DNA of 64,000 bases from Paragonimus westermani (taxonomy: Eukaryota > Platyhelminthes > Trematoda > Plagiorchiida > Troglotrematidae): positions 1-64,000 of the forward strand of contig QNGE01003036.1 of the NCBI GenBank assembly GCA_008508345.1. Direction: 5' to 3'. Below, one piece after another: positions 22,316-34,560 of this stretch (position 1 is its first letter; each line of letters starts with the position of its first letter). The translations under genes and the position numbers were made by a program. The notes under the pieces were generated by a model. It did not search any database, was not told the DNA's origin, and worked only from the letters and a program-made list of their open reading frames with translations.

Positions 22316-24229
22316 ATATATATATTAAAATCGTCCAGTTAAGGGCTTGAATAAAAAGATAGCGGCTGCAATTTATAAAACATCAGCGCAGTCAACAGAA
22401 AAGAAAGGGGTTCGCAAGCTCCGCAAGATTTGATCTGACAGACGTGATAATGCAGCAAATTCAGACAGATTGGATACAATCTGATAAAGCAAATAGTCCT
22501 GGGGAGTGGCAAGGAAAGAGACCCTTCAGATGCATCGCCTAATAAATTCACCAATGCTTGGTGTAGAGAGGGACAGGAAACACACCAATATATTGAACCG
22601 AATAACTGAGGACGAGAAATCTCGAAATCTGGCAAACGATTGTGCAAATTTCAGCGCAGCACTTTGTGGGTTGCCCAGAAACGTTCAAGAGCTTAAAACC
22701 TCGTAAATTTTCCAGTCATCACGAAGTACTGAATGTTCACGCGTTGCAGAAGTATTCCGCGCATCGCGGAAAAATGTTAAAGCGGAACACGATGCGCCTC
22801 TAAGTGTTCAGTGGAAAAATGTGGGAGGGTCAACTGGACAATGACGGGTAGTTAAATATATGATCTTTCGGAGGAATTTATGCCATAGTAATACTTTAGC
22901 GCTGGACAATCATATGCAATGCCGAGTGACAGTTGTTATACTATATCAAGACAGTTATGTAACAGGTAGTTATTATTGGAATATCGCCATCACTGAATTT
23001 CGATGTCTGTCTGTTTCCAACAACCGATGTTTGAACCGTAGTCGAAGTTTTAATAACATAAACTGGTCGGTGGACGCCCTAAATGAAGGGTTTGACACAA
23101 GGGAGATAACACGAGGAGCAAATCAGTGTTTCACTGCCACTGTGCTAGGTATACGTGTGGGTTAATCCTGTGTTTTTCATAGCTTCTGCCGGAATAGGAC
23201 CACATTTCACGTTCCCAAAACCCTAATCTTTTGTGACATAAGATTCGCCTTTCTAGTAGCATCGCTCACGTCCACATCGTCTTATGAATGCAAATTTATT
23301 ACGAATCATCAACATCAGAGCTAGTATGTCGGCGTACTTACTGCAGCTTTACTCGTGGTTGCATACTGGATCCATATCATCCTTGACACTACCAACTGCA
23401 CTCCGCAGAATAACAATGCTTTGGCCACTGCTTTCGGGAGAGCCGCCTGAATGGTCCACGTTTGTGTATGTTCTGTAGGTCGACTGACGTTTTCATCCGC
23501 AGTCGTCCTTTTTGGTGGTTGTCGTGCGGTTATGCTAGAAACTTTTTCACATCTATCTCTATAGTGCTTCCAGTTATTGCATGAAAGTCCGCTTGTGTAC
23601 AGTGAGTAACTCCTGAAATGGAGTTTGTTTGCGGATTCACCGTCTTTCCACCACGTTTGCCGAATTGTGTTGCTGTGAAGCCGAGGAAGCTTGGACGGAC
23701 GAACCGAAAAGCAAAAACCTAACTTCGTGGTAGTGCATGCGAATTTCTGTGTGAGTATCAGTGATCACATATTGTCGGATACCATTAGTTGCAACAAGAA
23801 TACATACCAGGATGAATATTTTCTCACAAAAAGACATACCTACGAAGCACGTAACTCTCAGGCGGATGCCGGTAACTCGCAGGTTTGGGAGGACAACGAG
23901 TGTTAAATCTAGCGAATGCAGTAAATCATCACAGCGCAAGTAAAAGTCTGGTACTTTCACGGGTGTTTCAGTAGTTTCATCAAATTTAGTGAGGTTCCTT
24001 TCGAAAGCAGTGGAAAGTTCAGAGGTTTCCTGATGATTGCGCTGTTGCTGTTTCCAAACTAGATGTGAAGTAGGTTGGAAGATTTTGCACTTGATTCACA
24101 GGTTGGATGTGACTAACCTTTCTCAAACATTCCGGTATAAAATCTGGGAAGGGTATTATCAGATTATTACGTTGATTCAGTCCCACCTCAAGTATACACA
24201 CAATTTCACACCCACTCACAAAACACGTG
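22316..24229. other. No gene recognised
   Basis: Frames of up to about 107 codons occur (22339-22647 minus, 22860-23165 plus, 23637-23960 minus) with no recognisable motifs. Probably old repeats. Confidence 0.35.
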
Positions 24230-24330
24230 ACTAATAATAGTGTACAATTCTGAACGCATGTGCGAGATGAACGCAGGGTCATCCGCTACCAATGCAGACA
24301 ATTATAGCCGATACAAGAAAGCAAATAAAT
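24230..24330 (+). repeat. Unnamed dispersed short repeat, copy 5
   Basis: ACTAATAATAGTGTACAATT, CTGAACGCATGTGCGAGATG, AACGCAGGGTCATCCGCTAC, CAATGCAGACAATTATAGCC, GATACAAGAAAGCAAATAAA. More diverged, but the order of blocks is the same as in copy 4. Confidence 0.6.
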
Positions 24331-24934
24331 GAACAGTAGTACAAGCGCAAAACCTGTAACCAAGAAAAGCTTGATCAGGAAACTAATGATGGTGGTATAC
24401 GAACCTTTGACGCACGCAGCAGGTAAATAGGAAGTTCATTCGCCTCAAAAATTTGACGTCAAAACGGTTAACACTTCGAAAGTTGTGTGTGGCTCGGTGA
24501 TTCAAGTGTTCTAGGGTCAATCTGTGGAAAAAGTCCAGAGGCAAGTTAAGGATGTTTAGATATTACGTGCCGTAGCCATCGTCGGAAAACCGTTAGTGTA
24601 AGTCGGAATCTGTAAAAAACGTAGAAAAATCTCACAATTTGGTGAAAGATTCAGCAGCTCCCAATGCAAGGATGAGTTGATCGAAGGAAATCGACAAAAC
24701 GTTGAAAATCCAGGAATTATTTCAACTTCGACGGGTTAAGTGAGTAGAGGCGACGAGAAAGGACTCTCTGAACAACTGATATATTTCAGGTTAAGAAAAA
24801 GGATGCAATCTCATAAGCTGTCAGAAAGTATGGAACGGTCACTTCAATGTGTGTACGCAGCAATTTTTGACACAGTCCGTACGAAACGAAATTTTTTATC
24901 TGCCCAATAAAACCTGCAAATCCGTCAATTAGTT
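24331..24934. other. No gene recognised
   Basis: I see no open frame of note and no repeat in these 600 bases. Confidence 0.35.
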
Positions 24935-25073
24935 ACTAATTAGTAATGTTGCAGATTTATGATTTCAGATGAGACCCAACTGTGGAACGTCAGGGCTTCG
25001 GCTGGATTCGAGCGAGCGACAGACACAGCATGCCTCAACGCGGCAAGCGCTCTAACAGCTGGGCTACGAAGCC
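24935..25073 (-). repeat. tRNA-derived SINE, family A, copy 2
   Basis: On the minus strand the head folds as a tRNA: acceptor strands GGCTTCG and CGAAGCC (complements of 25067-25073 and 24994-25000) pair over all 7 bp. Between them are a D-arm-like TAGCCCAGCTGTTAGAGCGC, an anticodon stem TGCC/GGCA with loop GCGTTGA, a long variable region, and a degenerate T arm. The tail after the acceptor stem matches copy 1 at the left edge of the window, so the unit is a SINE of about 140 bp. A weak ATTAGTAAC-like end is shared with copy 1. Confidence 0.75.
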
Positions 25074-25743
25074 ACACAAATTGAGGGTTTAATGATAGCT
25101 AACTGTGAGCAAGTAGTTTGAAAATCAATCAAAACACTACTCATAACTTTGTCTGTTTTCAACGGAGTTTTAGCTGGTAGTACGATGCCTTCTACACTGA
25201 ACGATGCGGCAAAATGCGAGTTTGAGATTTCACATATTATAAAACGGTCATCAACAACCGTTTTGCCTTAGAGAGTAATAAATTTCATGGTAAGGTGCCT
25301 CGTGAAATTTTTCCGTTTCACCAGTTGCATTATTTTCATGCGTCTTTGTTCACTACGGAGCGCTAACTTCTCTTCTTTTACATGACCTAGTTGCGTCTGA
25401 CGTTCTGTGCGTTCGAAAATTTTGCTCGTTCGCGCCATCAGGGAGACATCTAATGTTCTCGATTTGAGCATTTTGAGTCTGTCAGTCGCTAGAGCCAATT
25501 CATTTTTGCGTTTTTCTGATGCTGATTATATCACGTATTTTTGAAACGCTGTGAGGGTACATATGGACATTGGTACCAGGTTGACCTTGTACAATTTAAA
25601 AATACTTACCCAATTTCAACTTTGTCTGTGAAGCAAACGAACTTCCTACTTTCCCGCTGCGTGCGTCAACGTTTCGTTAAATACAACCATTTTGTTTCTG
25701 AACACGGCTTTTTTGGTAGAAGGTTCCACGTTTTTGCTATTGC
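25074..25743. other. No known gene; a lysine/arginine-rich minus-strand frame
   Basis: The minus-strand frame 25268-25498 (76 codons) is rich in Lys, Arg, Glu and Gln (SEQRRMKIMQLVKRKNFTRH) and could be a coiled-coil remnant, for example of a retroelement ORF1. I cannot assign it. Confidence 0.3.
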
Positions 25744-25850
25744 TTATTTATTTGTTGGTTTGTGTCGCCTGTAATTATCTACAGTGCTCTCGCATAACTT
25801 AGCACGATTCACATACATGCGTTGAGAAACGCACATTATTATTTTTATTG
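25744..25850 (-). repeat. Unnamed dispersed short repeat, copy 6
   Basis: On the plus strand: GTAATTATCTACAGTGCTCT, CGCATAACTTAGCACGATTC, ACATACATGCGTTGAGAAAC, GCACATTATTATTTTTATTG. Inverse orientation to copies 1 and 3-5. It forms the 3' end of a 132-codon minus-strand frame (26142 down to 25744) that is otherwise unrecognised. Confidence 0.65.
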
Positions 25851-26397
25851 CATTCGGCTCTCGCCATAGTTCTGTGAACTCATTGTACTTATTCTGTGGC
25901 TCCGGTATTCCAGCCTCTAAATCAGTTAGTTTACTGGCCAAACTTCCGAATACGTCGGTGATGATAGCTGAGCATGACTTTCTGTTGTTCCTTCTATGTG
26001 ATATGTTGAGATTTGCTTTCGAGATTACTGTTTTAGCAGTGCCTCTGGTCCCTTTATCATCAGAAGGTTTGGTGCAGATGTTTCTCGTGCACCCTAAGGA
26101 TTTTACACCTTTCTTTGTCGTCGTCTTGCTTTCTGTGCGCAAAGGTGATCGCTTGGCGAGTGGTAATTTCAGGAGATTAGTTGGCTAAATGTGTATGATA
26201 TTCCTTTTTACCACCAGAATACGTCCAAAACGTCTCAAAGCAACTAAATGTAATCAGGTGCGCCAAACAGTGTGCTAATTTGAGTGATGAAATGAAAAAA
26301 CGGAGTACACACCAGGAAGCAATAATAACTGGCTTTTTCGTAAACCGCGCGCCGAGACATGAATATGGCCGATTTTACATTTGTTGCACTACTCGAT

Positions 26398-26492
26398 TAT
26401 TTGTGGTTTTCCACCGCCCGAAATTATCTGCAATGTTTGCTCATATCTCAGCGTACTTCTCACATACGCTTTCAGAATTATAGATTATTACT
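26398..26492 (-). repeat. Unnamed dispersed short repeat, copy 7
   Basis: On the plus strand: GAAATTATCTGCAATGTTTG, CTCATATCTCAGCGTACTTC, TCACATACGCTTTCAGAATT, ATAGATTATTACTG. Same orientation as copies 2 and 6. Confidence 0.65.
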
Positions 26493-28505
26493 GAAACAAA
26501 AACACTGCGGCAAATCTGTTGGAATTTTGGAGAACATGCAGTGTGCCCTGTACATGCGTTTCATAAAACCCAGCCTTCGAGTTTACAGGCTGCCGCCGGA
26601 TTGTGTCTGTAGAATGCACCCAGGATGGCTGCCTGAAATAGAAACCAGTGTCTCTGACCTCAGGTGGCGGCGTTGTGATTACAGAACGCTTCTAAGCTGA
26701 CCTTTAACCACATTGTATTTTGAATTGTTGTTGTAAACCGTGCATATATACGCCCAATCATCCCACTTCTTGAAAAACATGCATGGGTTTGCATGCCGGT
26801 TTATTCACTTGATTGAATAGATATCAGCGTCTTCAGGAAAAGAATAGTGCCGCACCAGCCTATACACGATAAGAGCGAACAGTTAATGGAGCAGAATTAT
26901 CCCGTTGATCAGCGTTCACTTGGAAGCTGGGAACCATCGTACAAGTCCCCGGATTGATGCCCACGACTATATTCTGTTTGTAGTCAAGTGTTGCGGCGAT
27001 CATATCCCATCACACGCGTCTCGGGTGTGTTAATATACCTCATGGGTTGTCGGAGTAATAAGTGAGAAAAACTGCTCTACCACTTATGCCATATGGTACC
27101 ATATAGTACGAAATTCGAACATGAAACATAATAATACAAGTTTCTTGGGTGTGTTCAAAATCCCATACCTGTGTAAACGTTCGAAGTAAAGCAGACGTAA
27201 AATGATACATAAAGGCGAACACTATGAAAATTGCTCTAGGATGTGCGAAGTAAGGTAATCACGTGCGTAGTCTGACGAACAAAAACAAGCGTCCAAATAC
27301 CCCCACATCCAAGTCTTGGATCCCGGCAGCGCCAACATCAAAAACTTTCAGAAAGCACGATTGCGTTTGATCAAACATCATGAAATCGGCAGTAATTTTT
27401 TACCCATTCACAAAAGTAGAATTAACCGACTTTCACTTGGACGAAAATACACTACTGGGGTTGTTTCAACATTTTGCTGATTGCCCACCAAAACTTGCTG
27501 GATAACGCCATATTTCAGCGGACATTCCGCCACATGGAAAGACGGTGACGCCACAAGCATAACTCATTTCATAGTTCAGTTACCGCACACCGAGAAAACT
27601 TAGTGCAAAATCCAACAGCGCCAAAGGAGGCGGACGTAACAGAGCTTTTAGCGTAAACACGCGCCAGCCGTCAAGGTAGAGGAATGTCGATAGAAACTCC
27701 AGTCAGCCTTTAGAATTCGAAAAAGTGTCGGAATAGCTGGCCGGCGTAACCAAGGATGGTGATCGAAACGTTTTCGGACTTCAACTTTAAATATGGTGCT
27801 GATTCACCAGGCTGTTGTGGGTAAAACTGCAGTAAGCGCTTCAACACATTGGCTTTTGTGTAAGCGGTTTACGGATGAGTTGCATCCATGAGGTAATGTG
27901 AACAGGTGCGGTAGCACCGGAATGGTAACTCTGACGTCGCAGGGAGTTACAGTATTCATGAACGTCGGGGAGTATCGCATTACAGATATGAATCTAACTG
28001 GATTGAGTACCTTTTTCTCTTGTCTTATATACGATTACATGTTCTCGACAATTTGTCAGAAATTATTTTGTAGTAGTTTGTATTTGGCAAATATAACAAC
28101 TTTTTCAGCGATTCCAACGATTTGTACACGGGTTCGAGGCTGAAGCCCAGTCTACTCGGATCCAGTCGTTTTGCTCGTTTTGATGTCCGGCGGTCTTCTG
28201 TTGACCTGGAAGGCCGTAATTGAAAACGGGGTGTAGCACTGCTCCTGGGGGTCACGGAAATTACCAGTAACAGAGTAAAATAATAATCTAGCAAAACAGG
28301 ATAAATTATTAATTTAACGGTTTATTAGGTAGGTGAGAATCCAATAACACTTTGAGACGGTCTTTAGAAGAGTAGCTAACAATCTCTAGTGGTAGGTCGT
28401 TCCAGTGTTTGATAACCCCATAAGAGAAGAACTGTTGTTTCAGGAGGGTCCAAGGTCAATGCTTACAGAGCTCCTAGTCGTGACCTCTTCGACTGTTAAT
28501 ACTTA
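26493..28505. other. No gene recognised
   Basis: There are only small frames without motifs. The last 300 bases (about 28150-28505) lie beyond the C-terminal end of the minus-strand CR1-like fragment and may be its 3' untranslated region. Confidence 0.35.
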
Positions 28506-29250
28506 CTAGGGTGAAGAATTGTTGCACGAGTCCTGTGCTAAAAAAAAGTGTGTAAAAATTAAGTCGCCGCGGAGTCTACGAAACTCAAATGGATAAAGAT
28601 CGAGAATTTCAAGGCGAGACTCGTATGAAAGATGCCGTAAGCCAGTGACCACGTTGGTGGCTACTCGCTGGACACGTTCAATGACAAGTATGTCCTCCTT
28701 CAAACCGGTTTAGACAACTTGATTGGCATACTCGAGCAATGGTCTAATGTAGACTCTGTAAAGCGTGTGGAAGGCGCGCTCGTCAATCCGGCGGAAGGTT
28801 CGTTTGATCATCCCGAGAGCCATGAGACCCCTTTTGGCGGCCAGCTGGTGATGATTAGAGAAGGACAAAGCAGACGATAGCAAGATCCCTAGGTCTTTCC
28901 TGAGATCTACTTTCGTGATATCTACTACATTTTGTGCACCATGTATCACGAATAGGTTCCCGGAGTCTCCTCCGAGTAACATGTGCACACACTTACTGTC
29001 GTTTAGAGGGAGACTCCAATCATCTGACCAGCACTTAATACGACCAAGGTCAATCCGCAATGCACTTAATACGATCAAGGTCAATCTTCAATGCACTTAA
29101 TACGATCAAGGTCAATCTGCAATGCTGCAGATTTTTAAGTCGCCGACAAAAAGGAGGGCGTTGCTAGAGATGAACTCGGGGAGACCATTGATGTAAATAA
29201 GAAACAACAATGGACCAAGTACCGATCCTTGAGGGACTCCCACAGAGACT
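28506..29250 (-). pseudogene. CR1-like reverse transcriptase, palm to C-terminus (5' truncated)
   Basis: On the minus strand, about 29250-29120 encodes [26 protein letters not shown] and LLFVGDLKI, motif B and a decayed catalytic FADD box (FVGD). After a small tandem repeat the frame 29084-28710 gives RIKCWSDDWSLPLNDSKCVH, DLRKDLGILLSSALSFSNHH, KRGLMALGMIKRTFRRIDER and FHTLYRVYIRPLLEYANQVV; after a stop, 28703-28506 gives VIERVQRVATNVVTGLRHLS and FRRLRGDLIFTHFFL. These are the standard blocks of CR1-type ORF2 after the palm. The N-terminal RT and endonuclease are absent, the usual 5' truncation. Confidence 0.9.
29033..29125. repeat. 31-bp tandem triplication inside the CR1 fragment
   Basis: Three adjacent copies (29033-29063, 29064-29094, 29095-29125) of a unit starting ACTTAATACGAYCAAGGTCA differ at only a few bases. 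The unit codes part of DLxRIKC in the RT; since 31 is not a multiple of 3 the triplication shifts the frame, so it arose after or as part of inactivation. Confidence 0.9.
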
Positions 29251-29251
29251 G

Positions 29252-31434
29252 GGGATGGAGACGAAAGGCCTGAACCGGTTTCTGGGATGTGCTAGGAGCT
29301 TTGGAGCTGCTTTGGGTGTCCGTCAGTTAGTTACGTCGGGCGATCGAGACCCAACGACGATTGTTGCCCTGTATCGTTTGTTCCGTCAAAGCCTGGTAGT
29401 CAACCATGGACACAAGCTTCTTCCTCTCTCTTGTAACATTGAAACAACAATGTCAGTGTCAGGTAGCATTTCGTGTAGGCACTGCCATGAACCGCTTCTC
29501 ATTCCCTGGCTACAGCGGCTTGTTCATCTGGCAGAATAGTCAGGTGATTCATTTACAGTTCGTGTACTAGATTTGTCCGCCTAAAGGGCCATGCGTTGCA
29601 ATGCTCTGGCTGTAATACGTGGTTCCATATTTCCCGCCTTGTCGTCTCTTCAGAGCTGTACCACGCACATAGTGCAGTCAACCCGGACTGCCTTCAGTCG
29701 AACGGCGATGCTGTCGTTGCTCCGGGAATTTATTTGCTGGCCAAGTAGACACCACCGGCACTTCGATAACCACTGCTGGCGAGACTGCATGTAATAGCAG
29801 AACGCTTCATGACCTAGCCGCTATTGTTAGCGCTCACAACCATACACAGAGTGTGTGACAACGCTACCTGAACAAGAGCCGGGTAGTCAAAGGCGACTAC
29901 ACGCATCAGTGGTGGCCGATACCTCGGAGCTATCACGTTTAATAGGCACTGGCGCGCTTGCTGTGAAAACCGAATTTTCTGTCACCCGGTCAAACTCCGT
30001 TATGGCATAGGACCCTTCAGAGTGATTTAAATCTTCCCTCTAGCTACGCAGCGAGCTTGATCGCGATCGTTGGCTCGCATTTTGTGCTCATGTTTGAATC
30101 ATACTTGAATGTCCTTCTTACGTTATCCGTCTCGCAAGGAAACCCGACTAACCGCATGTAAACAGTCCGAGGCTGGTACAGGTTCCTCTTCCAAATGTCT
30201 CAGAAACAGAGGGAATTCTCCTAGTAGCATTTCAACCACGCCCTTCTGGTGGTGACTCAGTCTATCCCAATATATCATGGATTACGCGGAAACGGGGGGA
30301 ACAAACCGTTCCCACAACGAAATTATCAAAATTGTGCTTGATAGAATGGGGTACAACACCGTGCGCTATATCGTACATTGAAAACCTTCTGTCTTCGCTC
30401 TGGAGCTAAATGCGCTTCTGCAGAACGCACTGGGCATGTCGCGCCCTAGCCTAACCCCAGATGATTCCTAAATGCGCGTCTTGGAAATTGCCGTGAATGC
30501 TTTCGATAAAGCTGTACATATATTTGAACGTATTCAACACGAGCGCTATTAAATTTTAGCGGGCATAATCTTCCACCTTGATCGTACCAAAGATCAGCGC
30601 GAGAAGTTGCGAGCTGATTACCTGGCACGAGCTGCCTGTCAAAGTAGCTGTTTGCTCGAGTGTTTGGTTATTGTTACGTGGTAATAGAACGTCGATGGCC
30701 AAGTTTGCTGCCCGATTTATTCTCTTCTCATTGGTTCGTTCCTTTATGTTGAAATTTTTATATTGACTACGAATGTTTCTTGCACTCTGACACTACTACC
30801 CAAGTTACGTGCGTGACAACCCATTGCTCCCATGAATGTTGATCTGGACGTATTTTTAAATCTTGATACCGCCTGCTTGTAGAAAAGTTTCCGCATAGTT
30901 CTTTTCCCTTACTTTCCCTTGCCGGACCTTTGTTTATATGAACTCTGGTTTCATTTTTGCTCGACCTCACGCCCTCAAGTGAATGTTGCGTTTGATCATA
31001 TTTACGAGAACCGTTAATCTCGAAACTCGTATATTTGGTGGATTCAATATTGAGATTTGTTGTTTTCTTCAACCATTTGGTTTATCATATTGTTTCGGGA
31101 CATTAGCACCTTATTAATAAGAAACTCGCCAATACGACCGTTTTTTGGGTCCGAATCGGTTGCTCGACGGGTTCAGAATTTACAGACGCTTGTTATTTAC
31201 ATACGCGACTATACTGGATCCAGCATAAAGATGGACGTTGCAAGAAGACTAAGCGTCCGATATTAACACTGCCCGCCTGGCGGTTTTGTTGGTTGACCTG
31301 AGGTCTCAAAATAGCGTATCTGAGCCCGCTCACCCAGAGTCGGCGATATACTCGCCGGTACGCCCGGTGTCCCCGCCACCTTCTCGTACATTAGCAACTG
31401 CGGCAACCCGCACTTATTCAGAATAAATTCCATC
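29252..31434. other. No gene recognised; right part may be 5' region of the next CR1-like element
   Basis: A number of frames of 60-110 codons occur (29210-29539 plus, 30767-31072 minus) without motifs. The segment 31080-31434 leads straight into the CR1 endonuclease and may be its 5' end or ORF1 junction. Confidence 0.35.
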
Positions 31435-31863
31435 TATTGTACCTATACCAACGCCCAAAGTCCGACCAGCAAAGTAGGTGAGCCCCGCGCGCTTTGCCTT
31501 ACAAACGACCTCATTTTTGCCGGAATTGCTGAATCGTGGTTTTCAATAAATTATCATCATCTTGAGTTTGATATAGTAGTTACACTGCCATTTCGGAATG
31601 ATGGAAAAATGGGAGGAGAATATGGTGTTGTCCTTTATTTCCGCAACTCCTCGGGTTATTCTCCGTCCCACCCAATACTACATTTCCCGGATCCGTCTGG
31701 TGCTTCATTGCAATATCCAACTCTGAAAGATCAATGTTCTGCGCAGTCTATCGGCCTTCCAACCATTGTTCCGACAGCGACGAGGCAATTCTGTCCAGCC
31801 TTTGATGTCTCCTCCCTAGGCTACTCACACACCCTAATAATTGCCTGTTTAACCTACCACTAG
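31435..31863 (+). pseudogene. CR1-like endonuclease fragment
   Basis: The plus frame reads YTNAQSPTSKVGEPRALCLT, NDLIFAGIAESWFSINYHHL, then DGKMGGEYGVVLYFRNSSGY. YTNA carries the first Asn, IAESW corresponds to the catalytic Glu of the ITETW motif, and GGEYGVVLY to GGGV.LY. One open frame covers these blocks. The downstream GDFN and SDH motifs are not recognisable. Confidence 0.75.
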
Positions 31864-33002
31864 CTGACCTTCAATCTTAATCGTACGAAAGCCCTGTTGA
31901 TGCAATGTCTGCAAAATTTCTAGCCGCAAATGCAGCTGCAAGACTTACGGAACATGTGACTGATTGCTCAAGATAACGCAAAGGCCATGTCCCTCCGCCT
32001 AGATTACGCCCTTACCAACGGTGAATCAGTAGCAGACAGCTCAACGTTTGAGCGCCTCGCTCGACTTGAGTGGTCACACTGCAATAACTTTGGACTTCAC
32101 CTACAGTGCTCTGCTTACCCCCAAAGCGACGTTTCGTGAATCGTTCGCTAACGATTCAAGTTCATACCGAGTTACGCGTAATCTGTTAATCCAGTAAATG
32201 CCTCTCAATAACCAACGACAGAGATAATCTATCCTTGAAACGGTTAACGAGAAGGCGCTCGTAATAACTGGATTTAATACGGTACTAATTGAACCAATGT
32301 ACAAGAAAACTTTCTCTCACCTCGAATGTGAAAATCCTGGAAATCAAAGAAAGAAAGTGCCCGCACAGCAAATCGACAACCAAGCACCGATATAAACGGG
32401 TTGAGCTCACTCAAACAAAGGATCATTGGTCTGGTAAGAGCAAAACGACTGTTCACGCATCAAGAAATGACGGAAATCATAAGTTACTCAAGAAAAAATA
32501 TGGAAGGAAAATGTCTAATTTCGGCATTTAGAAGTTTACAGGGCTCGGACTAAATAGGGTTAAGGGAAGCGGTCAAAGTGGGTGGTGTAAGAACAAGGAT
32601 GAGTAATGTATCTTATTTGGGGGAGAGAACAAAGCGTATGGCCACCTTTCAACATCAAGCAAACCTGAGCAATATCAAAATTATGCAACAAACCTTGGCA
32701 AGTTGAACAAAATATGCTCAACACACACCGAGCTAATGCTTCGTAGGAACAGTTTAACTCGTCATTGTCCGTTGAAGAAATGTTAGTCCGTTTCAATTGT
32801 ACCATTCGAAAAAACAGAGGTTACTAAACACCACTCTACTCCATAATCCATGGGAAACCGCGAGAGTGAACGCCTTCTCGAACGTCAAAGATTATCCAGG
32901 CTAAACATTCAGTATGGGCTCGATTTGGAATGTCAAGGGATCCGGATCGTCATCATCTTTATGTGCGACTTCAAAATCCCCGCACCAAGCTAATCGGAAA
33001 AG

Positions 33003-33719
33003 ATGGATTGGAGTTCCAGCGACGCTTATCCTAGCGCTTCGGTAATGATCCCAGAAGCCTGTATAAACCTGTCTGGAAAACCCGTAAAAGCAAAGCCGTT
33101 TGCCTTGGCTAACCGGTCCCGAGGGCTCACTATTTCAGATGGTGAAGCTTCTGAAGTTCTGGCCAACTTTTACGGCGCTGTGGTTACTAACAGCATGCCA
33201 GGATGCTTTGCAGCAAAAAGTGAAAACACTACTGGAAGAAGCTCTACGGTGGATACCACTGGAGATGCTGTGCTGATGAAACTTTGGGGCATTAAACTCA
33301 CATCACCCAGGCCGAAATGCATGTCTCCTTTGACCTTTGCTCACGAAGCTGCCCAGTTGACCGTCCCGCTGAGCATCTTGTTTGTACAGTCATTCGCTCT
33401 AGGAACAGTGCCCGAAAGTTGGAAATCAGCGGATATCACTCTCATCTTTAAAGATGAGCAGCACAATCAGCCGTGCAAAAATCGCCCAACAGCACTCCTA
33501 TCTTGTGTGTTCAAGGTCCTTGGAGAACCTGCCCACGATTCACCATCTAAACATCGCTCGACACAAGCTTTCTTCTGCAGTAACCAACACAGCTCCCTCT
33601 GCAGCCTCCTGTGTGCTACGAAGTTTCTATCAACTGTAGACCAGTGGGGCACTATTACTGACAAGGGAGAGGTAGTTGATGCTATTTACCTTGACTTTGC
33701 GGAGGCTTTTAATAGATGA
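33003..33719 (+). pseudogene. CR1-like reverse transcriptase, N-terminal half
   Basis: This 238-codon frame contains GLTISDGEASEVLANFYGAV, AAQLTVPLSILFVQSFALGT, VPESWKSADITLIFKDEQHN, PTALLSCVFKVLGE (for the YRPISLTS..KVLE block) and VVDAIYLDFAEAFNR, motif A with its catalytic Asp retained (YLDF) and the KAFD Asp changed to Asn. It starts with the usual D-D/N-G-E spacer of this clade and closes one codon after motif A at 33719. Confidence 0.85.
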
Positions 33720-34440
33720 AAAATTCTGTTTTACTTGGCAAGTCTCGCCGTTGCGATGTCAAGGGTGATCTTCCTCGCTGGTTCGGATTTCATTTGTCAA
33801 ACCGCTTCTATCATGTGTGAGTGGGTTGCTCCGTATCCTTCGCCGGATTTAGAACTAGGGGGGTCCCACAGGAGTTCACCCAGGGGCCAACACTTTTCTC
33901 CCTCTCCATCAACGACCTACCATCTAAATTATCGTTTCCACTGATGTTTCTGGCCTACCGTACGTATCAGCTCTGACTCGTGTGCCCTACAGGCTGATAT
34001 TAGTGCCCTTAACAACTAGTTCAAACCAAACTCCATCGATTTCAATATCAGCAAATGCCAAGTCATGCATATCACACACGAGCACAGTTTCCCCCACTAC
34101 CTTGGCAAAGTGCTTCTTCGACTCACAGACGGAAAAAACGATCGTAGTACTGCTGTGGAGAACAACCTTCCAAATTCTCCTATTGGCGAGGCATGCGCCA
34201 AGAAAGCTAATAACCTACCAACAATGCTGATGTGTGTGTTTGAAAAATTCGAGCGACCCTGTTTTAATATCTCTACAACAGATTTATTCGCCCCCACCTT
34301 GACTAAGGAACTCTGATTTGGTCAATCCTATTTTGGAAACTGTTCAGAGGCGCGCAAGTAAATCAGGCCGTCTGTTGATCTTGAAACACTACTTTGAGCA
34401 GCTTCAACAACTAAATCTCATCTCTCTGAAGTACCGCTGA
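33720..34440 (+). pseudogene. CR1-like reverse transcriptase, C-terminal half, heavily frameshifted
   Basis: Across frames one can read GVPQEFTQGPTLFSLSINDL (about 33860-33925), the motif B block GVPQGS.LGPLLF..YINDLP, then LMFLAYRTYQL in place of the FADD box, and, near 34280, YNRFIRPHLD in place of (Y)..YIRPHLEY. The reading frame changes at least four times. Confidence 0.7.
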
Positions 34441-34560
34441 CAGAGAGTTGACCTAATAATGGCGTTCATGAACATGAGGAACCCTAAACATCCGAGGAGA
34501 TCCCTGCTGATTTCTGCGATTACTAGCTTACCCCGAGATCACTCAGTGAAACCAACTTAG

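Larger units (their letters stand above)
31435..34560 (+). mobile_element. CR1-like non-LTR retrotransposon (endonuclease and reverse transcriptase), decayed
   Basis: Endonuclease motifs at 31435-31863 and RT motifs at 33003-34440 occur in the correct order and strand with spacing that fits one element. The linker 31864-33002 has stops in all frames. The end is set by loss of similarity near 34560; no tail repeat was identified. Confidence 0.8.
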
